Positions 1 to 6,143 of a stretch of DNA of 23,533 nt are shown here, one piece after another (positions within the stretch are counted from its first letter, which is position 1; every line of letters starts with the position of its first letter). The notes under the pieces were generated by a model. The model was not told the DNA's origin and ran no database searches. It saw only the letters and a program-made list of their open reading frames with translations. The stretch spans positions 1 through 23,533 of the forward strand of contig CAYYJQ010000032.1 in the NCBI GenBank assembly GCA_964472295.1, read 5' to 3'. Source of the DNA: JAJRZX01 sp964472295. GTDB taxonomy: Bacteria > Desulfobacterota > GWC2-55-46 > JADFVP01. The translations under genes and the position numbers were made by a program.

Positions 1-45
1 AATGGACAGGGCAAGAAGGGAAAGAAAAGAAGAAATATCTTCCAC

Positions 46-184
46 TTTCTTTTAGAAAAAAGAAAGTTTTTTTATCGGGTGGCGATGTGCCCATGGATTT
101 TTGGACCTTTATGCCGGAAGAGGCACACTTTTGCAGGAAGAAACTGCGTCAAAGAAAACCAATAGAGGGTGGGCACTGCCCACC
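46..184 (-). repeat. Dispersed hairpin repeat, copy A
   Basis: Read on the minus strand, this segment shows a G/C hairpin (168-184), then CTATTGGTTTTCTTTG (165-150), and about 80 bases later an AT-rich hairpin whose arms read ACTTTCTTTT and AAAAGAAAGT (69-46). The same order occurs at 6003-6087 and 16568-16630, where the last two parts are adjacent, so this copy carries an insertion or is divergent. It has no coding capacity I can support. Confidence 0.6.
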
Positions 185-201
185 ATAAAAAAAACAGGGC
201 C

Positions 202-230
202 TTTAAGCAAGTCCCCCTTTCTGATATAAT
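202..230 (+). promoter_or_regulatory. Candidate extended -10 promoter for the Crp/Fnr-histidine kinase pair
   Basis: TGATATAAT at 222-230 is a perfect TATAAT preceded by the extended TGn element. The matching -35 position, 17 bases upstream (202-207, TTTAAG), is poor, as is common for extended -10 promoters. Initiation would fall near 237 and give a leader of about 140 bases that holds two inverted repeats. The call rests on consensus matching alone. Confidence 0.5.
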
Positions 231-376
231 GTTTTAAATACCAGTCGGTTAGGGGCGTCAATTTTCCTTGACGCAATAAGAGAGGCAAGGCAGGTGGCTT
301 CAGTAAAGGCAGGCCTCTCTCTTTTGCCCTGGCATCTCTTTTTTTTGTCTTATGTTGCCCCAAGAGGGGCTATAGG

Positions 377-1132
377 GTGATTGAAATGGATACATCTACA
401 CATCACGGCGACTACTGCTCGCTCTGCCAGTGCCTCATAAAGGAGAACACCCTCTTTACAGACCTATCCGAGGGCCAGCTCGGGGCATTCAAGGACGTTA
501 TAGTATTTTCCACCTTCAGCAAGCGCGACGTAATCTTCCTTGAGGGCGACAGGGTAGAGGGCCTCTACGTTGTGCGCCTCGGCAGGGTGAAACTCCTCAG
601 GGCCTCTGCCTCCGGGAAGGAGCAGATTATAAAGATACTCAACCCCGGGGACATCCTTGGCTTCGAGATATTCCATGGCGCGGACTTTTTTACCAACACC
701 GCCATAGCCATGGATGACTGCGAACTCTGTTATATAAGCAAGCGAGATTTTTTCCGCATCATCGACAGCGATAGAGGCATCGCGAGAAAACTGATCCTCT
801 CTCTTGGCCGTGAGCTTAACGAGGCCTATGAGCGTATCGGCAACCTCGGGCTCCTTAACGCGAGGGAGAAACTCGCCCATCTCCTTGCCACGCTCGCCGG
901 AGAGTATGGCGTCAGTACAGGGGACGGCATACGTCTTAACCTTACGCTTTCGCGGCTTGAGATAGCCGAGCTCCTTGGCATAACACAGGAGACCAGCATA
1001 AGGCTCCTCAAGGGTTTCAAGGAAGAGGGGATAATCTCCATAAAGAGAAAAGAGATAATCATAACCTCGCTCGACAGGCTCAGGGAGATAGCCGGCATGG
1101 AGGCCCCGGAGCATGGGGCGCAGGGGGCCTGA
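377..1132 (+). CDS. Crp/Fnr-family transcriptional regulator, FNR-like
   Basis: Predicted cytoplasmic DNA-binding regulator of 251 residues with an N-terminal cyclic-nucleotide-binding-like beta-roll and a C-terminal winged helix-turn-helix (about 180-235, recognition helix around TQETSIRLL). Cysteines sit at 14, 17 and 19 (CSLCQC), with C115 and C118 (CELC) in the beta-roll. In E. coli FNR, three N-terminal cysteines plus C122 bind an oxygen-sensitive 4Fe-4S cluster. C115 aligns well with C122, but the N-terminal spacing is tighter than in FNR, so cluster binding is inferred. In the recognition helix Glu and Arg of the E-x3-R core are kept, while the FNR Ser is Ile, so the operator may differ from TTGAT. 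Start is GTG at 377 behind GAGGGG; ATG at 386 is an alternative. It lies 23 bases before a histidine kinase gene. The target genes are unknown. Confidence 0.9.
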   Translation: MIEMDTSTHHGDYCSLCQCLIKENTLFTDLSEGQLGAFKDVIVFSTFSKRDVIFLEGDRVEGLYVVRLGRVKLLRASASGKEQIIKILNPGDILGFEIFHGADFFTNTAIAMDDCELCYISKRDFFRIIDSDRGIARKLILSLGRELNEAYERIGNLGLLNAREKLAHLLATLAGEYGVSTGDGIRLNLTLSRLEIAELLGITQETSIRLLKGFKEEGIISIKRKEIIITSLDRLREIAGMEAPEHGAQGA

Positions 1133-1155
1133 TGGCGCCTCCAGGGGGGCTTTAG

Positions 1156-2571
1156 ATGGCATTTTCCATACGCACAAGGCTTACCTTCTGGTACGTCTCC
1201 CTGCTCATGATAAGTTTTCTCTCCATGGGCGCCATTTTTTCATACTCCCTCTACAGCATCTTCATTACGCGCATTGACGCGCAGATAACCTCTGTGGCCG
1301 ATATGCTCCCCCATACCATTATCAACCCAAGGGGCAAACTCTTCCTCCCCGGGGACTTCGCCGTAATCCTCGAAAAGTTCTTCGGCATCAGGACCTCTGG
1401 CAACCACATACAGATACTCGAGCCCCATGGCAAGGTCGTGGCCGTCTCTTCGGGACTCGGTAAATTCGTCCTTCCCCTTGGCAAGGAGACCTACAAGAAC
1501 GCCGTAAAGGGCCTCTCCACATACGAGGTGGTGAGAATGAGGGGTCACTTTCCCGTGCGTCTCCTCTCAAAACCCGTTATACTCAAGGACAGGGGCCTGG
1601 TGGCCATCGTGCAGGTGGGCTCTTCCCTTGAGCTCATGGAAGAGGTCTTCCACTCGCTCTTCTATATCTTCATCTTCGGGGCCGCGGCCTCTCTCGTAAT
1701 AGCCGGTGTCATTGGCTTCTTCCTTGCCAGGAAGGCCCTTGAGCCTGTCGCCGCCATTACGTCCACAGCGCGGCGCATAGGCGCTGAGAACCTCAACGAG
1801 CGCATAGAGGTGGAGAACAGGGGAGATGAAATCGGCATGCTCGCCATGACCGTCAACGAAATGATAGAGCGCCTTGAGGACTCCTTCAGGCAGATAAAGC
1901 AGTTCAGCGCCGACGCCTCTCATGAACTCAAGACACCGCTTACCATACTGAAGGGCGAGATGGAGATAGCGCTCCGCACGGAGAATGACATGGAGGCCAT
2001 GCGCGAGACCATAAGGAGTAGCCTCGAAGAGGTGGACAGGATGAGCCGTATTGTGAGAAACCTCCTTGACCTTACCAAGATAGGCGTGGAGAAAGAGGCC
2101 ATGCCCAGGGAAAAGGTCCATCTTGATAGGATACTTACCGAGAGGTTCGAGCACTTCGAGCGTTTTGCCCTTGAGAGGGGCGTTAACCTGGGCGTGGTAA
2201 GGAACGTGACCGCCGTGGTGGAGGCCGACCCGCTGAGGCTCGGGCAGCTCTTTTACAACCTCATCGATAACGCCATAAAATACACCGGGCGCGGAGGCTC
2301 CGTGGAACTCTCCCTTGACCGTGAGGGCGGTGAGGCGGTCTTCACGGTAAGAGATACTGGAGTCGGCATAGGAGAAGAGGATCTTCCCCATATATTCGAC
2401 CGGTTCTACCGCGTTGACAAGGCGCGGGCGAGCGATACTGGCGGAGCCGGGCTTGGGCTCAGTATTTGCAAGGAAATAGCCGAGACTTACGGCGGGACTA
2501 TCTCCGCCGGGAGCAGGCCCTCTGGCGGAACGGTCTTCATGGTGCGCCTGCCCATTGCCGGCAAGGGCTGA
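1156..2571 (+). CDS. Membrane sensor histidine kinase (HAMP-HisKA-HATPase)
   Basis: Inner-membrane sensor kinase of 471 residues that should autophosphorylate and pass phosphate to a response regulator. Two membrane segments (about 12-34 and 167-190) enclose a periplasmic sensor region of about 130 residues. A HAMP linker follows (about 190-243), then the H-box with the phospho-accepting H256 in ASHELKTPL, the N-box (N368/N372 in NLIDNAIKYT), the G1 box beginning D400 (DTGVGIG) and the G2 box near G429 (GGAGLGLSI). All catalytic motifs are intact. The layout resembles CusS/heavy-metal-type sensors, but the ligand cannot be read from the sequence. The usual OmpR-type partner gene is missing. 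The upstream neighbour is a Crp/Fnr regulator 23 bases away, probably co-transcribed, so the kinase is an orphan in this window. Confidence 0.93.
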   Translation: MAFSIRTRLTFWYVSLLMISFLSMGAIFSYSLYSIFITRIDAQITSVADMLPHTIINPRGKLFLPGDFAVILEKFFGIRTSGNHIQILEPHGKVVAVSSGLGKFVLPLGKETYKNAVKGLSTYEVVRMRGHFPVRLLSKPVILKDRGLVAIVQVGSSLELMEEVFHSLFYIFIFGAAASLVIAGVIGFFLARKALEPVAAITSTARRIGAENLNERIEVENRGDEIGMLAMTVNEMIERLEDSFRQIKQFSADASHELKTPLTILKGEMEIALRTENDMEAMRETIRSSLEEVDRMSRIVRNLLDLTKIGVEKEAMPREKVHLDRILTERFEHFERFALERGVNLGVVRNVTAVVEADPLRLGQLFYNLIDNAIKYTGRGGSVELSLDREGGEAVFTVRDTGVGIGEEDLPHIFDRFYRVDKARASDTGGAGLGLSICKEIAETYGGTISAGSRPSGGTVFMVRLPIAGKG

Positions 2572-2645
2572 GGGAGTTTAAGAGGTTAAGAGAGTGTGGT
2601 GTGTCGAGTCAACAAGACCCTATAACCTGAGGCGGAGGTAGTGCT

Positions 2646-3674
2646 ATGAAGGTAGGCATACTTACAGGGGGAGGAGATTGTCCGGGACTTAACGCCGTCA
2701 TAAGGGCAGTGGTGAAGCGTGGGCTTCAACTCGATTTTACCTTCACTGGCATACGTGATGGGTGGAGGGGGCTTGTGGACGGCGACACCACCCCCCTTAC
2801 GGAGAGAGAGGTGTCGGGTATACTCCAGAAGGGCGGGACCATACTTGGCACTTCGAGGACAAATCCCTTCAAGAAGGAGGGCGACGTGGAGAAGACCCTT
2901 GCCAACATAAAGGCCCTCTCCCTTGACGCCCTTGTCTGCATAGGCGGCGATGACACGCTGGGCGTTGCCTCGAAACTCTTTGATATGGGCATAAAGACCG
3001 TGGGCGTACCGAAGACCATTGACAACGACCTTACGGGCACGGATGCCACCTTTGGATTCGACACCGCCGTTGGCATAGTTACCGAGGCCCTTGACAGGCT
3101 CCATACCACCACGGAGTCGCATCACAGGGTCATGGTGGTGGAGGTAATGGGCAGGCACGCGGGGTGGATAGCCGTGAGCGGCGGCCTTGCCGGCGGGGCC
3201 GACGTGATACTCATACCGGAAAAGCCCTTTGAGATGGACGAGGTTTGCGGGTATGTAAAGAGCCGCAAGGACAAGGGCAAGACCTTCAGCCTCGTCGTGG
3301 TGGCCGAGGGGGCCTATCCAAAGGGGTCGGGCGGCGTTGTAACGAGAAAAAAGGGCCTTGATGCCTTTGGGCACGTAAGGCTTGGGGGCATAGCAGAGTA
3401 TGTCGCCAATGAGATAGAGGAGAAAACAGGCCTGGAGACGCGCTACGTGGTGCTCGGTCATCTTCAGCGGGGAGGAACGCCCTCGGCCTATGACCGCGTA
3501 CTTGCCACGCGTTACGGCATCAAGGCCATAGAGATGGTTCGTGACGGCAAGTTCGGACAGATGGCGGCGCTTCGCGGAAATGAGATTGTCGAGGTCCCGC
3601 TAAAGGAGGCGACGAGCACCACGCGCACCGTGGATATGGAATTATACAGGATAGCCCGGGTCTTCTTCGGTTAG
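2646..3674 (+). CDS. pfp: 6-phosphofructokinase, predicted pyrophosphate-dependent
   Basis: Phosphofructokinase of 342 residues that phosphorylates fructose 6-phosphate to fructose 1,6-bisphosphate in glycolysis. The N-terminal loop GILTGGGDCPGLN, the PKTIDND motif (122-128, catalytic base D126) and MGRHAGW identify the family. Donor choice can be read from two sites: ATP enzymes have GGDGS and PGTIDND, whereas this protein has GGDDT (100-104, D103 replacing Gly) and K123 in PKTIDND. This Asp/Lys pair is the established signature of pyrophosphate use, which makes the reaction reversible and able to serve gluconeogenesis. Length and sequence resemble the mixed-substrate group that includes the Amycolatopsis methanolica enzyme. 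The start has a clear GGCGGAGG-type ribosome site just upstream. A PIN-type RNase gene begins 4 bases after the stop. Family assignment is secure; donor specificity is inferred. Confidence 0.93.
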   Translation: MKVGILTGGGDCPGLNAVIRAVVKRGLQLDFTFTGIRDGWRGLVDGDTTPLTEREVSGILQKGGTILGTSRTNPFKKEGDVEKTLANIKALSLDALVCIGGDDTLGVASKLFDMGIKTVGVPKTIDNDLTGTDATFGFDTAVGIVTEALDRLHTTTESHHRVMVVEVMGRHAGWIAVSGGLAGGADVILIPEKPFEMDEVCGYVKSRKDKGKTFSLVVVAEGAYPKGSGGVVTRKKGLDAFGHVRLGGIAEYVANEIEEKTGLETRYVVLGHLQRGGTPSAYDRVLATRYGIKAIEMVRDGKFGQMAALRGNEIVEVPLKEATSTTRTVDMELYRIARVFFG

Positions 3675-3678
3675 ACCC

Positions 3679-4155
3679 ATGGATGACGGTCCGTGGAGGA
3701 GATTTTTTGTCGACGCCATGCTCGGCAGGCTCGCAACATGGCTTCGGGTAATGGGCATGGACGCGGCCTATGAGAGGGATATTGACGATAACGTCCTTAT
3801 CGAGAAGGCCCTCGAAGAAGACCGCATGGTCCTTACAAGGGACACGCTCCTTCTAAAGAGGAGGCTCCTCAGGGGCAGGGTCTTTCTTGTGCATGGTGAC
3901 CGGTTTGAAGAACAGACCCGCGAGGTTGTCGAGAAGTTCGGCGCGGATAGTGAGAGGTTTTTTTCAAGGTGCTTGAGGTGCAACGTGCCCCTTGAGCATA
4001 TTTCGCAGGAAGACGCAAAGGGCCGGGTGCCAACCTATGTCTTGAGGACGCAGAAGGCATTTTCCGCCTGTTCTGTATGCGCCCGCGTGTACTGGCCGGG
4101 AACGCACCGGGCGGAGATGGAGAAGAAGATTGGGGAGATACTGAGTGGAAAATGA
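3679..4155 (+). CDS. Mut7-C RNase-domain protein (PIN-like, zinc ribbon)
   Basis: A 158-residue protein of the Mut7-C (former DUF82) family, a PIN-fold RNase domain fused to a zinc ribbon. The N-terminus FFVDAMLGRLATWLRVMGMD and the downstream LTRDTLLLKR carry the acidic residues expected of a PIN active site. C98/C101 (CLRC) and C131/C134 (CSVC) form the zinc ribbon, followed by the family-typical YWPGTH ending. Members are predicted ribonucleases; the substrate is unknown. It starts 4 bases after the phosphofructokinase stop and its last 11 bases overlap cutA, suggesting one transcript with translational coupling. A link to sugar metabolism cannot be concluded from position alone. Confidence 0.88.
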   Translation: MDDGPWRRFFVDAMLGRLATWLRVMGMDAAYERDIDDNVLIEKALEEDRMVLTRDTLLLKRRLLRGRVFLVHGDRFEEQTREVVEKFGADSERFFSRCLRCNVPLEHISQEDAKGRVPTYVLRTQKAFSACSVCARVYWPGTHRAEMEKKIGEILSGK

Positions 4156-4489
4156 GCAGATGGAGGTTGAGGATTTTATAATCGGCCTTGTTACCGTCCC
4201 AAACATGGAAGAGGCGCGGAGAATCTCAGAGGCCCTTGTAAAGGAGCGCCTTGTTGCCTGCTCCAACATCGTTTCCGGCGTTGAGTCCATTTACAGGTGG
4301 GAGGGTGAGGTACAGAGTGACGCCGAGGTCCTCTGTATCTTCAAGACCAGAAAGGCCCTCTTCGGCGCCCTCAGGGACAGGGTTCTGGAACTTCACAGTT
4401 ACGACGTGCCAGAGGTCATAGCCATGGATATTATCGCAGGCAACAGGGCCTATCTTGAGTGGCTTGGCTCGTCGTGCAGAGGGGCTTAG
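4145..4489 (+). CDS. cutA: Divalent-cation tolerance protein CutA
   Basis: Small cytoplasmic CutA1-family protein of 114 residues (family usually 100-115) that forms very stable trimers. The signature is clear: FIIGLVTVPNMEEARRISEA, ACSNIVSGVESIYRWEGEV, and the C-terminal YDVPEVIAMDI and YLEWL. E. coli cutA was linked to copper tolerance, but the molecular role of the family is still debated. I chose GTG at 4145 because GGGGAG at 4131-4136 gives good spacing; it overlaps the preceding gene by 11 bases. ATG at 4160 would lose five residues and has no ribosome site. It is the last gene of the pfp/Mut7-C/cutA run. Confidence 0.93.
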   Translation: MENEQMEVEDFIIGLVTVPNMEEARRISEALVKERLVACSNIVSGVESIYRWEGEVQSDAEVLCIFKTRKALFGALRDRVLELHSYDVPEVIAMDIIAGNRAYLEWLGSSCRGA

Positions 4490-4566
4490 TGATCTGGACA
4501 TGAAGGCCGCGGCCTTGCAGGGATATATGAGAGGACGAGTTATTTGTAAAAAATAAAAAAGATTTT

Positions 4567-4594
4567 TTGACAACCATAACAATGTGTGTTAATT
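4567..4594 (+). promoter_or_regulatory. Candidate promoter of the tRNA-Lys/tRNA-Glu unit
   Basis: A perfect TTGACA (4567-4572) is followed 16 bases later by TTAATT (4589-4594), preceded by TGTG. The same TTGACA...TGTGTTAATT layout stands in front of tRNA-His on the other strand (12657-12685). The -10 is weak against TATAAT, but repetition in front of two independent tRNA units supports the call. It lies about 35 bases before the mature tRNA. Confidence 0.6.
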
Positions 4595-4628
4595 AAAAAT
4601 ATTGAGGTTTTTGCGCTTTTGAGGGTTT

Positions 4629-4704
4629 GAGCCGCTAGCTCAGTTGGTAGAGCATCTGCCTTTTAAGCAGGTGGTCCGGGGTTCGAGCCCCCGGCGGCTC
4701 ACCA
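4629..4704 (+). tRNA. tRNA-Lys (anticodon UUU)
   Basis: A 76-base cloverleaf folds by eye. The acceptor is GAGCCGC with GCGGCTC, the D-arm has AGTTGGTA, the anticodon loop is CTTTTAA (anticodon TTT), and the T-arm is CGGGG-TTCGAGC-CCCCG. Discriminator A is followed by an encoded CCA at 4702-4704. It is read with tRNA-Glu, 70 bases downstream. Confidence 0.97.
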
Positions 4705-4774
4705 TATCCAGGCAGAGGGGGTAGAGGGGGCAGTAGGGCAATAGACATCCTCCTCCTCTCTTCTGCCAGACCTG

Positions 4775-4850
4775 GTCCCCATCGTCTAGAGGCCAAGGAC
4801 ACCGCCCTTTCACGGCGGCGACGGGGGTTCGACTCCCCCTGGGGACGCCA
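4775..4850 (+). tRNA. tRNA-Glu (anticodon UUC)
   Basis: A 76-base cloverleaf closely resembling bacterial tRNA-Glu. The acceptor is GTCCCCA with TGGGGAC, the anticodon stem is CCGCC/GGCGG around loop CTTTCAC (anticodon TTC), and the T-arm is GGGGG-TTCGACT-CCCCC. Discriminator G is followed by an encoded CCA at 4848-4850. It shares the upstream promoter with tRNA-Lys and is closed by the palindrome at 4857-4892. Confidence 0.97.
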
Positions 4851-4856
4851 GAATAT

Positions 4857-4900
4857 AAGGGAGGGGCGGTTCATATGAACCGCCCCTCCCTTAATTTTTT
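4857..4900 (+). terminator. Rho-independent terminator of the tRNA unit, perfect 18-bp palindrome
   Basis: AAGGGAGGGGCGGTTCAT is followed directly by its exact reverse complement (4857-4892), then AATTTTTT. The G/C-rich lower stem and the T-run begin 7 bases after tRNA-Glu, so this is the end of the tRNA transcript. Confidence 0.93.
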
Positions 4901-5004
4901 AACGCTATCCTTACTCCCTTTCCGCGCCATCTTGTAGAAAAATAATTTACAGGTGAACAGCTCATTAAAATATTTTTTTCTTTTCCTTTGCCTCCCCGGC
5001 CCTC

Positions 5005-5033
5005 TTGCCATTTTTCCTGAAAAGTTGTATGCT
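5005..5033 (+). promoter_or_regulatory. Candidate promoter for the SH3-domain gene
   Basis: TTGCCA (5005-5010) and TATGCT (5028-5033) are spaced 17 bases apart, with four or five matches each to the sigma-70 hexamers. The gap since the tRNA terminator (4901-5119) holds no gene. A G/C-rich inverted repeat around GAGGGGCCCTC (about 5072-5082) lies in the leader. Weak, consensus-only evidence. Confidence 0.35.
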
Positions 5034-5119
5034 GAGTAATATAAAATCTCGTAAAGGGGCCTCGGGATGAGGGGCCCTCAGCAATAGCCAAAGTCCATTC
5101 ATTCAAGCAAGGAGGGTCC

Positions 5120-5878
5120 ATGTTTATCATGTCGAGATCAAGGTTTCGCTCCTTTACCATTCTTATCGTGGGCCTCTTGACGGCCTCTTTTGTCCTTACC
5201 ACTGAAGATGTCTATGCTCGCAGAAAACACGAGGGCCGGAGGCACGAGAGGGCTGAGCACTTCGTTGGCCACGAGAGAAGGGAACACAGACGGGCCGTAA
5301 GGCCTGGACCTGTGCGCCACACCCGTGTGGTGGTAACAAGGCCGAGGTACAGGCCAGGCAAGCTTGTTGTCAATCTGCCGCCACGTCATACGAGGGTGGT
5401 TGTGCGGGGCAGGCCTTATTACTACTGGGGCGGCGTATTTTACTACGGTCGCCCGAGGGGTTATGTAGTGGTGGCGCCTCCCATAGGGGCTATTGTCCCC
5501 AGACTCGCCGTGGGCTTTGGCACGCTATGGGTTGGCGGACTTCTTTATTATTACTACGGCAATGTCTTCTACCGCCGTGTGCCCGCGGGGTACGTGGTGG
5601 TTGAGCCGCCGGTGACGACCAATGTTGTCCTCTCCGAGCCCACTGTGGTACAGCCCGTGGAGGCGGCCACTGGAAGGGTCTCTGTAATAGCCGCGAGGCT
5701 TAACGTAAGGACAGGTCCCTCGCTCTCCAACCCCATACTCTATCAGGTGAAGCAGAACACCACCTTGAAGGTTCAGGGCCGGGATGTGGGGTGGCTCTAT
5801 GTGGAACTTCCCGATGGTAAGCATGGCTGGGTAATGGAAGAGTTTACCGTTCCCATGGACGTTCCGGCAAGCGGCTGA
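5120..5878 (+). CDS. Secreted SH3-domain protein with DUF6515-like repeats
   Basis: A 252-residue exported protein. Residues 1-33 form a signal peptide with cleavage expected after VYA. Next comes a very basic Arg/His-rich stretch (about 34-95), then two copies of a Tyr/Val-rich unit (YYYWGGVFYYGRPRGYVVV and YYYYGNVFYRRVPAGYVVV) of the kind in DUF6515 proteins, each followed by a Pro-Pro. A bacterial SH3 domain occupies about 187-245 (LNVRTGPSLSNPILYQV, GWLYVELPDGKHGWV). SH3b domains often bind peptidoglycan or envelope partners, so an envelope role is inferred; the true function is unknown. The start follows AAGGAGGG closely; ATG 5129 is an alternative. The gene stands alone, bounded by a promoter and a strong hairpin. 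Confidence 0.85.
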   Translation: MFIMSRSRFRSFTILIVGLLTASFVLTTEDVYARRKHEGRRHERAEHFVGHERREHRRAVRPGPVRHTRVVVTRPRYRPGKLVVNLPPRHTRVVVRGRPYYYWGGVFYYGRPRGYVVVAPPIGAIVPRLAVGFGTLWVGGLLYYYYGNVFYRRVPAGYVVVEPPVTTNVVLSEPTVVQPVEAATGRVSVIAARLNVRTGPSLSNPILYQVKQNTTLKVQGRDVGWLYVELPDGKHGWVMEEFTVPMDVPASG

Positions 5879-5903
5879 GAACGGTTTATACCCTTTTATC
5901 TGT

Positions 5904-5940
5904 TTTATGAAGGGCTTCGCTCTGCGAAGCCCTTCATAAA
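5904..5940 (+). terminator. Hairpin terminator after the SH3 gene, perfect 17-bp stem
   Basis: TTTATGAAGGGCTTCGC, loop TCT, then the exact complement (5904-5940). A and T runs lie within the outer stem, and TTCTGTCC follows. It begins 26 bases after the stop codon and could work in either direction. Confidence 0.75.
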
Positions 5941-6002
5941 TTCTGTCCAGCGGCGTGTCTTCATTGCTTTTCTTTGTCTTACTTTTTTTCGACGGGGTTG
6001 TT

Positions 6003-6087
6003 GGGGCACGGTGCCCCTTTAGTGGTTAGCGGCCGTTTTCCTATTGGTTTTCTTTGTCTTACTTTCTTTTTTCAAAAAGAAAGTAAG
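6003..6087 (+). repeat. Dispersed hairpin repeat, copy B
   Basis: In order: hairpin GGGGCACGGTGCCCC (6003-6017), CTATTGGTTTTCTTTG (6041-6056), and an AT-rich hairpin with 14-bp arms CTTACTTTCTTTTT and AAAAAGAAAGTAAG (6058-6071, 6074-6087). The 16-base word is exactly the reverse complement of 150-165, and 14 bases of it recur at 16586-16599. A second partial copy lies just upstream at about 5966-5989. Confidence 0.75.
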
Positions 6088-6143
6088 AGATCTTTCCATC
6101 TTTTTCTTTAATTCTATTTCTCGTCTTTTCCGTGGGGCCTCTA

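Larger units (their letters stand above)
1..376. other. Intergenic region with repeat copies ahead of the Crp/Fnr gene
   Basis: No gene is supported here. From left to right it holds an AT-rich hairpin (about 46-69), the 16-base word CAAAGAAAACCAATAG at 150-165 (reverse complement of a word at 6041-6056), and a perfect hairpin GGTGGGCA-c-TGCCCACC at 168-184. After these come an extended -10 promoter (222-230), an inverted repeat GCGTCAA/TTGACGC (255-274), a second inverted repeat AGAGAGGC/GCCTCTCT (280-287 and 313-320) and a T-run at 339-346. The first part is a minus-strand copy of a repeat also seen near 6003-6087 and 16568-16630. The second part would be the transcribed leader of the regulator gene. 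Confidence 0.6.
5879..6131. other. Gap between SH3 gene and glycosyltransferase
   Basis: No gene is seen. The gap contains the 17-bp-stem terminator (5904-5940), a partial repeat word (TTTTCTTTGTCTTACTTT near 5966-5989), the hairpin GGGGCACGGTGCCCC (6003-6017) and a full repeat copy (6041-6087). An open frame here encodes only the Phe/Lys-rich translation of the repeat. No convincing promoter for the next gene was found. Confidence 0.6.

Noticed and set aside
109..363. 84-residue minus-strand open frame ahead of the Crp/Fnr gene
   Set aside because: It overlaps repeat copy A and the promoter/leader, has no recognisable domain or ribosome site, and its sequence is partly the translated repeat.
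464..1177. 237-residue minus-strand frame opposite the Crp/Fnr gene
   Set aside because: Antisense shadow of a clear regulator gene in GC-rich DNA; no domain visible.
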